21,119 nt of DNA from Actinomycetota bacterium (lineage in GTDB: Bacteria; Actinomycetota; Actinomycetes; Nanopelagicales; Nanopelagicaceae). The translations under genes and the position numbers were made by a program. Location: contig JAQCAO010000009.1 of the NCBI GenBank assembly GCA_027731885.1, forward strand, positions 1 through 21,119, in the 5' to 3' direction. Within the stretch, counting starts at the first letter, position 1; each line of letters starts with the position of its first letter. Below are positions 7,880 to 17,156 of the stretch, piece by piece. The notes beneath the pieces were generated by a model. It saw nothing but the letters and a program-made list of their open reading frames with translations. It did no database searches and had not been told where the DNA came from.

Positions 7880-9412
7880 TTACTTGAATGAAGCTCCCTC
7901 TAGGTGGATCTGGCCACCGGCTTCAACCCAAGCATTCTTCACGTTTGCGCGAGATGCATGCAGAACGTCAAATACGAAAGGTGTGATCAGTGGAAGTTGC
8001 TCATTCTCCATCTTGAGCGCCTTGCACCATTCAGCCTTACGTTCAACTGCATTTAGCGTTCCGATCGCCTTGGTGTATTGCGCATCGTATGCCGCATTAT
8101 TCCAATTTGATTCTGCACGTCCTGAAAGAAGGAAGTTCATTGAGAATGCTGGTTCTCCTGGAACTGATTGATAGTTAGGAAGCAGCAAGCCTGGATAGGT
8201 TTTTCCGGCTGGGTAGAACTTACCGGCCCAAGTTCCTACTTCGTTGTTCTCAATCTTCATATCGATTCCGATTTTCTTCAATGAGGCTTGTAGTACTTGA
8301 CCCATTGCATCAAATTCTGGAAGTGCTCCTGCAATACCCCACCATGTAAATGACTTCACACCGGCAGCGGCAAATAACGCTTTTGCCTTTTGGAGGTCGT
8401 ACTTGTAAGCAGTTAGTCCGCCAGCTTTTCCACAGTTCCATGCACTCTTGTCTGGGACAATTGTGTTAAATGTAGAAACTTTTCCGAAACCGTAATATGC
8501 AGATTTCAAGATAGCCGCACGATCTGTTGCATATGCAACTGCCTGTCGCACTCGAATATCGTTAAATGGTGCTGAGGTTAAGTCATATTCCCAAGTCACA
8601 GAAGTACTTGAAACTCTGGCCTTTACCAATTTAAGATTCTTATCTTTCTTCAGTGGTGCAGCATCCGCTAGAGGAAGTTGATAGAGAACATCTATATCTC
8701 CTGAGCGGAGTGAGGTCACTGCAGCGGTTGGGTCTGAAGACTTCACAAACTTGATTGAAGGAATTTTTGCTTTAGCACCGTAGTAACGAGGGTTCGCCTT
8801 CAAAGTAAGAGAAATATCTGGGCTAAATGCATCAACCTGATATGGCCCTGATGTCGCAGGATTCACATTGAAATTGCCTACTTGGCTAACCTTAATCATC
8901 TTTATCCAGGCGATAGCTTCTGGGAAGAGGGCGCTTGGAGAACTAAGATCGAAAATTACATCGTTTCCTGAAGTGGTGACTTTATCGATGATTTTGATCT
9001 TGTTTGCTTCTTGAGTAACAGTTGTTGGCAGCTTGGCATAATCAAAAACAGCCTTTACCGCTTTAGCATCAAGAGCTGATCCATCAGAGAACTTAGCTCC
9101 TCTGCGAATCTTAAATGTCCACTTATCGGCTGCTGCATTTGATTTCCATGAAGAAGCGAGATCTGGGGCTACGGTGCCTCTTCGAGTCCACTTTGCAAGA
9201 CCAGACCAGAGAAGTGGGAAGAGTGATTCCTCATATGCGAAGGTTCGAATAATTGGGTTAAGTTGTGGAATACCTTGTGTGGATCCCACTACGAGCGTTG
9301 TCTTCGTTGCCGCAGTGGCAGGTCCGACGGCTGTTGTGATAGATAGAACCATGCCTGTTGCGATTGCTGCAACAAGTATTTTCTTCTTCAAATTACTTTG
9401 TGATCGAAGCAT
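7880..9412 (-). CDS. Family-5 extracellular solute-binding protein of the Dpp/Opp-type ABC transporter
   Basis: This 510-residue secreted binding protein has the SBP_bac_5 pattern: an early TTLVVGSTQGIPQLNPI strand, then WTRRGTVAPDLASSWKSN, WTFKIRRGAKFSDGSALDAKAV and DIRVRQAVAYATDRAAIL. An N-terminal signal of about 35 residues (basic LKKK, hydrophobic core) ends in PATAATK. It looks like a signal-peptidase I site, since no lipobox Cys is present. The ATG at 9412 follows GGGAGGG. It is the first gene of the seven-gene minus-strand cassette and has its own promoter candidate. The ligand cannot be told from sequence. The SDR and epimerase neighbours hint at a sugar or sugar conjugate rather than a peptide. 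Confidence 0.92.
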   Translation of the reverse strand: MLRSQSNLKKKILVAAIATGMVLSITTAVGPATAATKTTLVVGSTQGIPQLNPIIRTFAYEESLFPLLWSGLAKWTRRGTVAPDLASSWKSNAAADKWTFKIRRGAKFSDGSALDAKAVKAVFDYAKLPTTVTQEANKIKIIDKVTTSGNDVIFDLSSPSALFPEAIAWIKMIKVSQVGNFNVNPATSGPYQVDAFSPDISLTLKANPRYYGAKAKIPSIKFVKSSDPTAAVTSLRSGDIDVLYQLPLADAAPLKKDKNLKLVKARVSSTSVTWEYDLTSAPFNDIRVRQAVAYATDRAAILKSAYYGFGKVSTFNTIVPDKSAWNCGKAGGLTAYKYDLQKAKALFAAAGVKSFTWWGIAGALPEFDAMGQVLQASLKKIGIDMKIENNEVGTWAGKFYPAGKTYPGLLLPNYQSVPGEPAFSMNFLLSGRAESNWNNAAYDAQYTKAIGTLNAVERKAEWCKALKMENEQLPLITPFVFDVLHASRANVKNAWVEAGGQIHLEGASFK

Positions 9413-9483
9413 CTAATTCCCTCCCGAGAGTAAAAGTGACAAGCTAATTCTCGCCTTGAGAAATGGCCTTGGGCGTCTCCCCT

Positions 9484-9512
9484 AGTACAGACCAATTTCT
9501 GCGCATAGTCAA
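9484..9512 (-). promoter_or_regulatory. Promoter candidate of the ABC-transporter operon
   Basis: On the minus strand TTGACT (9507-9512) and TGTACT (9484-9489) are separated by exactly 17 bp, matching -35 and -10 boxes in five and four of six positions. They lie about 72 bp upstream of the binding-protein start. It is the best-looking promoter in this 201-bp gap. Confidence 0.55.
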
Positions 9513-9555
9513 TGGTCCTTTCCACGCTACGCGTCTCTGTATTGGAATAATGTGT

Positions 9556-9571
9556 ATTTCCAGCAGGAAAT
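9556..9571. other. Small inverted repeat between mutM and the transporter operon
   Basis: ATTTCC and GGAAAT flank a 4-nt AGCA loop and are followed on the plus strand by TCCCTTTTT. This resembles a weak terminator for plus-strand transcripts, but no plus-strand gene ends here. On the minus strand it lies about 43 bp past the mutM stop without a U-run. It could help end rib-mutM transcription or be an operator. Confidence 0.25.
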
Positions 9572-9613
9572 TCCCTTTTTAGAAGGTTTATATATGCAAT
9601 GCGTCACAAAAGG

Positions 9614-10456
9614 TTATAAGTTCAATTTACCTTGGCATCTTGGACAGAAATGTGATGAACGAGCGCCGAAAGTTATACGTCGAATCATGGAACCACAGCG
9701 TGGACAAGGTTGGTCTGTACGACCATATGCGGCAAGTGATTGCTCAAAAAAACCACTCTCGCCATTAACATCTATATATAAATCATCAAAAGAAGTTCCA
9801 CCTTTAGCAATTGCTTCTTGCATAACTTCGGTGGCAAAATCAATTATTTTGGCAATTTTCTTCTTCGTCAGATCTGCCGTTGAGATTTCTGGGTGCACCT
9901 TGGCGCGCCAGAGAGTTTCATCGGCATAGATATTTCCGACTCCACTCATTATCTCTTGATTTAAGAGCGCAGTCTTAATGCGCATATTCCTCTTGGCAAA
10001 TTTATTTATTGTTTCAGATCTATCAAATAGCGGATCAAATGGATCGGTTGCGATGTGTTGAGCGGATGTAGGAATCCCGTTGTTTACTTCTTCCACCGAA
10101 ACCCAGCCAAAGGTGCGCTGATCGTTAAAGACAAGTTCGCGTTTACGTAAATTTCTGGAGAGCTCAAATTTAGCTCGAACATGTTTGGCTTCTGGGCGAT
10201 CTTTCTGATAGATCAAGAACTGTCCGCTCATTCCCAGGTGAGCAACTAAAACTTGCGGGCGATCAAGGAGGAACCAAAGGTATTTGCCACGGCGTTTTAC
10301 ATCAAGAAACTTCGCACCGTTGATACTTTTCAAAGGTGCAATTGATTCGGGCTTCAGCGCTCGAGGGTGCAGCTCGTGTGCTGCCGTGATTGTGTACCCC
10401 TTAATCAATTTCTGTAGGCCACGTCTGACCGTTTCAACCTCGGGAAGTTCAGGCAT
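9614..10456 (-). CDS. mutM: Formamidopyrimidine-DNA glycosylase (8-oxoguanine repair)
   Basis: This 280-residue base-excision repair enzyme removes 8-oxoguanine and formamidopyrimidines and nicks the abasic site. It begins with MPELPEVETVRRGL, where Pro2 (after Met removal) is the catalytic nucleophile and Glu3 is essential. RRGKYL supplies Lys58, GVGNIYADE lies at 172-180, and the C-terminal zinc finger has Cys251, Cys254, Cys271 and Cys274, with ARSSHFCPRC. It has the usual family length and all key residues. It starts 3 bp after the ribH stop, so it is probably the last gene of the FMN-riboswitch-controlled riboflavin operon, an uncommon partner for these genes. Confidence 0.96.
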   Translation of the reverse strand: MPELPEVETVRRGLQKLIKGYTITAAHELHPRALKPESIAPLKSINGAKFLDVKRRGKYLWFLLDRPQVLVAHLGMSGQFLIYQKDRPEAKHVRAKFELSRNLRKRELVFNDQRTFGWVSVEEVNNGIPTSAQHIATDPFDPLFDRSETINKFAKRNMRIKTALLNQEIMSGVGNIYADETLWRAKVHPEISTADLTKKKIAKIIDFATEVMQEAIAKGGTSFDDLYIDVNGESGFFEQSLAAYGRTDQPCPRCGSMIRRITFGARSSHFCPRCQGKLNL

Positions 10457-10459
10457 TGC

Positions 10460-10918
10460 TCAACCTTTATGGATCACACTAAGTGCCGCGAGTGCGCTGT
10501 CATAGCCTTTATCTTCTCTACTTCCCGCCATTCCAGCGCGAGCGGTTGCTTGCTCCAGGCTGTCGCACATCAAGACTCCAAAGCCAATTGGCTTAGATCG
10601 ACTTAGTGAAACATCCATAACCCCTTGAGTGACTCCCTGGCAAATATAATCAAAGTGTGGAGTCTCTCCTCGAAGAACCAAGCCGACTATCACAGCAACG
10701 TCGAAGCCCTCATCAAAGGCTAACTGTGCGGCTAGTGGAAGTTCAAAGGATCCGGCCACTGTGCGAGTAATTGGATTGTTGATACCTGCGGCTTGAAAAG
10801 CACGTACTGCGCCAGAGACAAGTGCGTTGCAGATTTCGGGGTGCCACGCCGCCGAGATGATCACTGCTTTTAAATGTGGGAGCTGCGGTATTGAAATGTG
10901 AGGTGCTTGGCCGGCCAT
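10460..10918 (-). CDS. ribH: 6,7-dimethyl-8-ribityllumazine synthase
   Basis: This enzyme of 152 residues condenses the ribityl-pyrimidinedione with 3,4-dihydroxy-2-butanone 4-phosphate, the penultimate riboflavin step. Trp25 sits in the substrate pocket region, AGSFELPLAAQ is at 55-65, and GLVLRGETPHFDYIC at 79-93 contains catalytic His88. The last helix carries AGSREDKGYDSA. Its ATG overlaps the ribBA stop by one base (10918). The length is normal. Such proteins usually assemble as pentamers or 60-mers. Confidence 0.96.
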   Translation of the reverse strand: MAGQAPHISIPQLPHLKAVIISAAWHPEICNALVSGAVRAFQAAGINNPITRTVAGSFELPLAAQLAFDEGFDVAVIVGLVLRGETPHFDYICQGVTQGVMDVSLSRSKPIGFGVLMCDSLEQATARAGMAGSREDKGYDSALAALSVIHKG

Positions 10919-12111
10919 TAGAGCGCTCCTAACGCATGATTTAACTTATCTCGCTTTGTTTCCAGATACTTTTTATTATATTGATTAGCGATTATTTCAA
11001 GTGGCACAGTAGTCACAGAAATTCCAGATTCCTTAATTGAACTTACTTTCTCAGGATTATTGGTTAAGAGAATTAGCGAGTTAATGTGCAGACGCTGCAG
11101 AGCGCTGATTGCATCCTCATAGGTTCGATCATCTATTGGTTGACCTATAGAGATATTTGCTTCAACAGTATCTTGTCCCGAATCTTGCAGCACATATGCG
11201 CGAATCTTCTCGGCCAAGCCAATCCCGCGGCCTTCGTGATCACGTAAGTAGATGATGTAACCGTTTCCACTCTCTTCAATTAAGCGAATCGCTTCCTTTA
11301 ATTGCGAGCCGCAGTCACAGCGTTTTGACCCAAATACATCACCAGTTAAGCACTCTGAATGAATTCGAACGAGTGGATCAGGATTAGCCTGAGTGCCAAA
11401 TTTAAGGATTGCGTGCTCGGCTCCGGTTGGAGAGATAAATGTAGAAATTTTCCAATCTGCATCATTTAGCGGAAGGTCTGCCCATTCGAAATTTGAATCT
11501 GAATTGCTAGCTGGCTGCGGCGCAACGCGAGCTAATTCTTCGATTGATATAACTTGCAGACCGTGTGCTTCTGCAAATTTCGTTATCTGCGCCCCGCGCA
11601 TCATTGAGCCATCATCATTTACTAATTCTGATAAGACCGCCGCCGAATTTGATCCCGAAAGTTGACACAAGGCAATACTTGCCTCGGTGTGGCCCCGGCG
11701 TTCGTGGAGGCCACCTGCAGCAGAGATCAATGGAAAGACATGGCCAGGGCGCGCAAAGTCGGTTGGTTGCGAATTCGCGTCGGCTAGCGCGCGCAAAGTG
11801 TTGGCACGTTCTTCAGCAGGAATACCAGTTGAGCGTCCTGCGATGGCATCGACTGTGACTGTAAATGCAGTGGTGTGGTTATCTTCATTGCGCTTGACCA
11901 TCAGGGGTAATTTCAATCGCTTAGCGGTTTCTGCGGTGATGACGCCACAGATCACACCAGAGGTGTACCGCACCATAAAGCCAATGTTTTCAGCGCTTGC
12001 TTTCTCAGCCAAGAGAATCAAATCTGCTTCGTTTTCGCGGTTTTCATCATCGGTCACAACAATAAATTTGCCTGCCTTAAAATCACTCAGGACTTGATCT
12101 AAATTCTTCAT
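10918..12111 (-). CDS. ribBA: Bifunctional DHBP synthase / GTP cyclohydrolase II
   Basis: This is a two-domain 397-residue enzyme supplying both riboflavin precursors. Residues 1-200 are 3,4-dihydroxy-2-butanone 4-phosphate synthase, with DDENRENEAD (21-30), RPGHVFPL (121-128) and RRGHTEAS (138-145). Residues about 210-397 are GTP cyclohydrolase II, with zinc ligands Cys254, Cys265 and Cys267 in SECLTGDVFGSKRCDCGSQ. RDHEGRGIGL lies at 290-299 and LLTNNPEK at 348-355. Both halves appear intact. It overlaps ribE by 4 bp (ATGA at 12108-12111) and ribH by 1 bp, implying coupled translation. Confidence 0.96.
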   Translation of the reverse strand: MKNLDQVLSDFKAGKFIVVTDDENRENEADLILLAEKASAENIGFMVRYTSGVICGVITAETAKRLKLPLMVKRNEDNHTTAFTVTVDAIAGRSTGIPAEERANTLRALADANSQPTDFARPGHVFPLISAAGGLHERRGHTEASIALCQLSGSNSAAVLSELVNDDGSMMRGAQITKFAEAHGLQVISIEELARVAPQPASNSDSNFEWADLPLNDADWKISTFISPTGAEHAILKFGTQANPDPLVRIHSECLTGDVFGSKRCDCGSQLKEAIRLIEESGNGYIIYLRDHEGRGIGLAEKIRAYVLQDSGQDTVEANISIGQPIDDRTYEDAISALQRLHINSLILLTNNPEKVSSIKESGISVTTVPLEIIANQYNKKYLETKRDKLNHALGAL

Positions 12112-12716
12112 ATCTCTTCCTGTCCTCGAGCGATAAGTCTTTCCACATACTTGGCTAGAACATCTACTTCCACATTTACTTGATCACCTAACGACTTCTT
12201 CGAGAGATTTGTCTTTGCCAGAGTTTCCGGAATCAGCCAAACTGAAATTTGATTTGCCGCATCGTTTAACTCACCAACTGTGAGAGGTACACCTTCTAGG
12301 CAGATAGAGCCTTGCGCAACTACATATTTCATCAAATCTTTTGGCAGCGAAAGATCCATCCGTGTCCATTGTGAATCAGCAGAAATGGACACAACTTTGG
12401 CAACTCCATCTACATGTCCTTGGACTATATGGCCACCTAAACGATCTGAGGTGCGTGTGGCGAGTTCGAGATTTACGGCAGATCCAACTTCAAGAGATCC
12501 AGTGCTAGTCAATTTTAGGGTTTGCACCATTACATCAACAGAAAATTTTGAAGAGTCAAAGGTAACAACGGTGAGGCAAGCACCGTTCACGCTAACGGAG
12601 TCTCCTTGGGCAATTTGTGAAGCAATTTCTGGGCTGGTGATCTCCAGACGTGCGCTGCTTTCTTGGTGCGTTATCGCAGATACCTGCCCAACTGCTTGGA
12701 TTAATCCAGTAAACAT
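12108..12716 (-). CDS. ribE: Riboflavin synthase alpha chain
   Basis: This 202-residue enzyme dismutates two ribityllumazine molecules to riboflavin. It starts MFTGLIQAVG, the conserved N-terminus, and has two tandem lumazine-binding halves. The first has QGDSVSVNGACLTV near 37-50, and the second has GGHIVQGHVDGVAKV near 94-108 and QGSICLEGVPLTV. Its ATG overlaps the ribD stop by one base at 12716 and its stop overlaps ribBA as ATGA. The symbol ribE follows Bacillus-like usage; the same enzyme is called ribC in E. coli. Confidence 0.95.
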   Translation of the reverse strand: MFTGLIQAVGQVSAITHQESSARLEITSPEIASQIAQGDSVSVNGACLTVVTFDSSKFSVDVMVQTLKLTSTGSLEVGSAVNLELATRTSDRLGGHIVQGHVDGVAKVVSISADSQWTRMDLSLPKDLMKYVVAQGSICLEGVPLTVGELNDAANQISVWLIPETLAKTNLSKKSLGDQVNVEVDVLAKYVERLIARGQEEI

Positions 12717-13735
12717 CAGCGTCCACCTTCTGTACTTATCGCGCTCTTCATTAGAGTTATCTTTAAATCTGCTCCCAAGATTTCTACATCCGAGATCTCG
12801 AAATCTAGTCGCTCAGATAATTTCGTGGCCCCGAAGTCACCAATTGATGGCATCCCTGAACCCAAAATAGTTGGCGCTTGAAAGAGCACAATCTCATCGA
12901 CTAATCCCTCACGTAATAACGCTGTGCCAAAAGTTGGGCCAGACTCGATTAAGAGTTGATTAAAACCGCGCTGCTTTGCCAAGGTGATTAACTCTTTTGT
13001 ATTACGTGAATTGATAATCACTGTTTCTGCATCACCATTCAAAATTTGTGAATTACTAGCTATAGGAGTTTCACCCATCACGATTCGCACGGGGTTTCGG
13101 CCCTGGCCTTTACTTGTCATAAGCGGATCATCAGCGGCTACGGTTGCTGTTGAGGTAACAAGCGCATCTACTTGCGAGCGCATGCGCGCCACGTCTGCAC
13201 GAGCGAGTACTCCGGTAATCCATTTAGAACTGCCATCACTCGCCGCGACTTTGCCATCCATAGTCGATGCGATCTTCCAAGTTATGCGGGGGCGGCCTAA
13301 CTTGACCTTGGTAAGCCAGGCTCTATTCTCTAACCGCGCTTGAACTTCCCCGATTCCTGATTGAACTTCTATCCCTGCCTGGCGCAAGCGCTCTGCTCCC
13401 CCTGCCGCTGCAGGATTTGGGTCGCTAACTGCATAGACAACTTTTCTGATTCCAGATTTAATGATCGCATCAACGCACGGTGGAGTCTTTCCGTGATGGT
13501 TGCAGGGTTCTAAGGTTACATAAAGAGTTGAACCAACTGTTTTTGCCTGCGCAGCATTTATTGCGATGACTTCGGCGTGATCTGCGCCCTGATGAAAACC
13601 TTCGCTGATTAATTCACCGGTTGCAGATGTGATAACTGCGCCAACAATTGGATTTGGGTAGGTCTTGCCAAGGCCAAGGCAAGCAGAATCGATGGCACGC
13701 GCCATCGCAGCTTCTGCACTGAATCCTTGAGCCAT
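12716..13735 (-). CDS. ribD: Bifunctional diaminohydroxyphosphoribosyl-aminopyrimidine deaminase / 5-amino-6-(5-phosphoribosylamino)uracil reductase
   Basis: This 339-residue enzyme performs the second and third steps of the riboflavin pyrimidine branch. The N-terminal deaminase has zinc ligands His53 (HAEV, with catalytic Glu55), Cys78 and Cys87 (EPCNHHGKTPPC). The reductase domain from about 148 has RITWKIASTMDGKVA, KWITG and LLIESGPTFGTALL. The frame stays open up to a possible start at 13831. The ATG at 13735 is preferred because the protein then begins MAQGFSAEAAMARAI, as family members do, and it has an AAAAGGG ribosome site 8 bp upstream. The added 32 residues would be unlike the family. 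It is the first gene after the FMN riboswitch. Confidence 0.94.
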   Translation of the reverse strand: MAQGFSAEAAMARAIDSACLGLGKTYPNPIVGAVITSATGELISEGFHQGADHAEVIAINAAQAKTVGSTLYVTLEPCNHHGKTPPCVDAIIKSGIRKVVYAVSDPNPAAAGGAERLRQAGIEVQSGIGEVQARLENRAWLTKVKLGRPRITWKIASTMDGKVAASDGSSKWITGVLARADVARMRSQVDALVTSTATVAADDPLMTSKGQGRNPVRIVMGETPIASNSQILNGDAETVIINSRNTKELITLAKQRGFNQLLIESGPTFGTALLREGLVDEIVLFQAPTILGSGMPSIGDFGATKLSERLDFEISDVEILGADLKITLMKSAISTEGGR

Positions 13736-13849
13736 CGCCAACACCCTTTTCGAGAACGGATCTTGCATCTCGGGGTGGAAAAGCGGTACGAGCCGACGCA
13801 GTAATACTTTATTTGGATAGACCAGTAACAAAGCATGCGTCGACTACAC
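13736..13849 (-). promoter_or_regulatory. ribD leader / riboswitch expression platform
   Basis: This is 114 nt between the aptamer and the ribD ATG. A 9-bp stem joins 13836-13844 to 13792-13800 over a 35-nt loop. The ribosome site AAAAGGG (13744-13750) can pair with the CUUUUC stretch at 13778-13783 or, via GGGUG, with CACCC at 13773-13777. A competing CGAGA/UCUCG hairpin (13751-13772) would free it. No U-run terminator is seen, so control of translation initiation is the more likely mechanism. The pairings are read directly; the switching model is inferred. Confidence 0.5.
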
Positions 13850-13977
13850 GTTGATTTTCTCTCATCCGGACTTTAACCGTCGGTTCGGGAATTTCACCCA
13901 ATCCACCGGTCAATGGCTTTGACCGGGTCGCAGACTTTAACTGCCGGTTCGAAATTACATCGACCCCGAAAAACAAC
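13850..13977 (-). ncRNA. FMN riboswitch (RFN element)
   Basis: The minus-strand RNA shows the conserved FMN aptamer. P1 is formed by GTTGTTTTTC (13968-13977) pairing with GAGAAAATCAAC (13850-13861). Between them are GAACCGGCAGTTAAAGTC, GACCGGTGGATTGGGTGAAA, TTCCCGAACCGACGGTTAAA and the closing GTCCGGATGAGAG, all typical RFN blocks. It precedes ribD, the head of the riboflavin operon. FMN binding normally lowers expression of such operons. Confidence 0.95.
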
Positions 13978-13983
13978 ACCTTT

Positions 13984-14000
13984 ATTCTAGCGCTTTGCGC
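13984..14000 (-). promoter_or_regulatory. Likely rib operon promoter -10 and adjacent inverted repeat
   Basis: TAGAAT on the minus strand (13984-13989) matches five of six -10 positions. It places transcription start near 13977, exactly at the first base of riboswitch P1, which supports it. No good -35 is seen. GCGC-TTT-GCGC (13990-14000) lies directly upstream, in the spacer, and could be an operator or chance. The rest of the gap to 14041 shows nothing else. Confidence 0.5.
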
Positions 14001-14041
14001 GGCCTTCGGTTACCTCTACTTTTTAGCGACTTTACTGAAGG

Positions 14042-14514
14042 CTAAGCAACGCCAAGTAAGTCAATTACAAATACCAGGGTCTCATTTGGTCCAATTGGTC
14101 CGCTGCCTTGAGCGCCGTAACCAATTTCAGGTGGAATGACCAGCAAGCGACGCCCACCGACCTTCATCCCCGGAATTCCCTGCTGCCATCCGACAATCAA
14201 ATTAGACATTGGGAATGTTGCAGGAGCACCGCCACTCCAAGATGATTCAATTAACGCCCCATTAGACCAAGTCATCAAAGTGTAATGAAAGGTAATTGTG
14301 GAAGTTGATTGCGCCTCAGCGCCACTTCCGTCCAAAATATCTTTCTTAACTAGTTCTGCTGGTGCAGTACCGCTCGGAGCGCCAATGGTTGGAGCCTCAC
14401 CTTGGTTAGTTGTGACAGTCGGCAAGTTATCTGCGCTAGCGCTCACTTCTTTTTCTCCACATCCAGTTAGTAGTACTAATGAAATTGCTAAAATCCCAAC
14501 GATAGAACGCTTCA

Positions 14515-14515
<1 letters not shown>
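14042..14515 (-). CDS. FKBP-type peptidyl-prolyl isomerase lipoprotein
   Basis: This protein of about 157 residues has a lipoprotein signal: KRS, a hydrophobic core, then LLTGC with lipidated Cys19, so it should be anchored outside the membrane. A linker rich in Thr, Pro and Gly (about 20-60) leads to one FKBP domain (about 68-156). Visible motifs are ITFHYTLMTWSNGALIESSW, IVGWQQGIPGMKVGGRRLLVIPPEIGYG and ETLVFVIDLLGV, which match the rotamase fold. It probably assists folding of secreted proteins. The ATG at 14515 overlaps the argG stop (TGATG). A GTG one codon earlier (14518) is an equally possible start, with GGAG at closer spacing. Confidence 0.9.
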
Positions 14516-17047
<2,532 letters not shown>

Positions 17048-17060
17048 GTATTTAAAATAC
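17048..17060 (-). promoter_or_regulatory. Palindrome and possible leaderless -10 before the methyltransferase gene
   Basis: GTATTTAAAATAC is a perfect odd-length inverted repeat touching the ATG at 17047. Read on the minus strand it holds TATTTT 6 bp before the ATG, a position suited to a leaderless -10. No convincing -35 is present. It could be an operator overlapping the promoter. The remainder of the gap to 17156 shows nothing clear. Confidence 0.35.
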
Positions 17061-17156
17061 CTTAGATTTCAGCGCGCAAGGCTCTTCAGTTGACTGATGT
17101 GCTCTCGACAATTAATTCAGCCTAAACCATCCATTACTTGTGCCACGCAAACTTAA

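Noticed and set aside
2189..9412. Reading the transporter as a true dipeptide importer (dppABCDF)
   Set aside because: The family is right, but ligand type cannot be assigned by family, and the SDR and epimerase-like neighbours argue against a plain peptide role. Gene symbols were therefore withheld.
11749..11799. GCGCGCAAAGT repeated exactly 40 bp apart within ribBA
   Set aside because: Both copies encode conserved parts of the DHBP synthase domain and no further copies or structure are seen. This is probably coincidental codon use.
12280..12870. A 196-codon plus-strand open frame opposite ribE and the end of ribD
   Set aside because: It lies wholly antisense to two well-supported riboflavin genes, shows no family motif and has no ribosome site. 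It is a shadow of the coding strand.
13735..13831. Upstream extension of ribD by 32 codons
   Set aside because: It would begin 18 bp from the FMN aptamer and has residues unlike RibD proteins. The ATG at 13735 has a good ribosome site and a family-like N-terminus.
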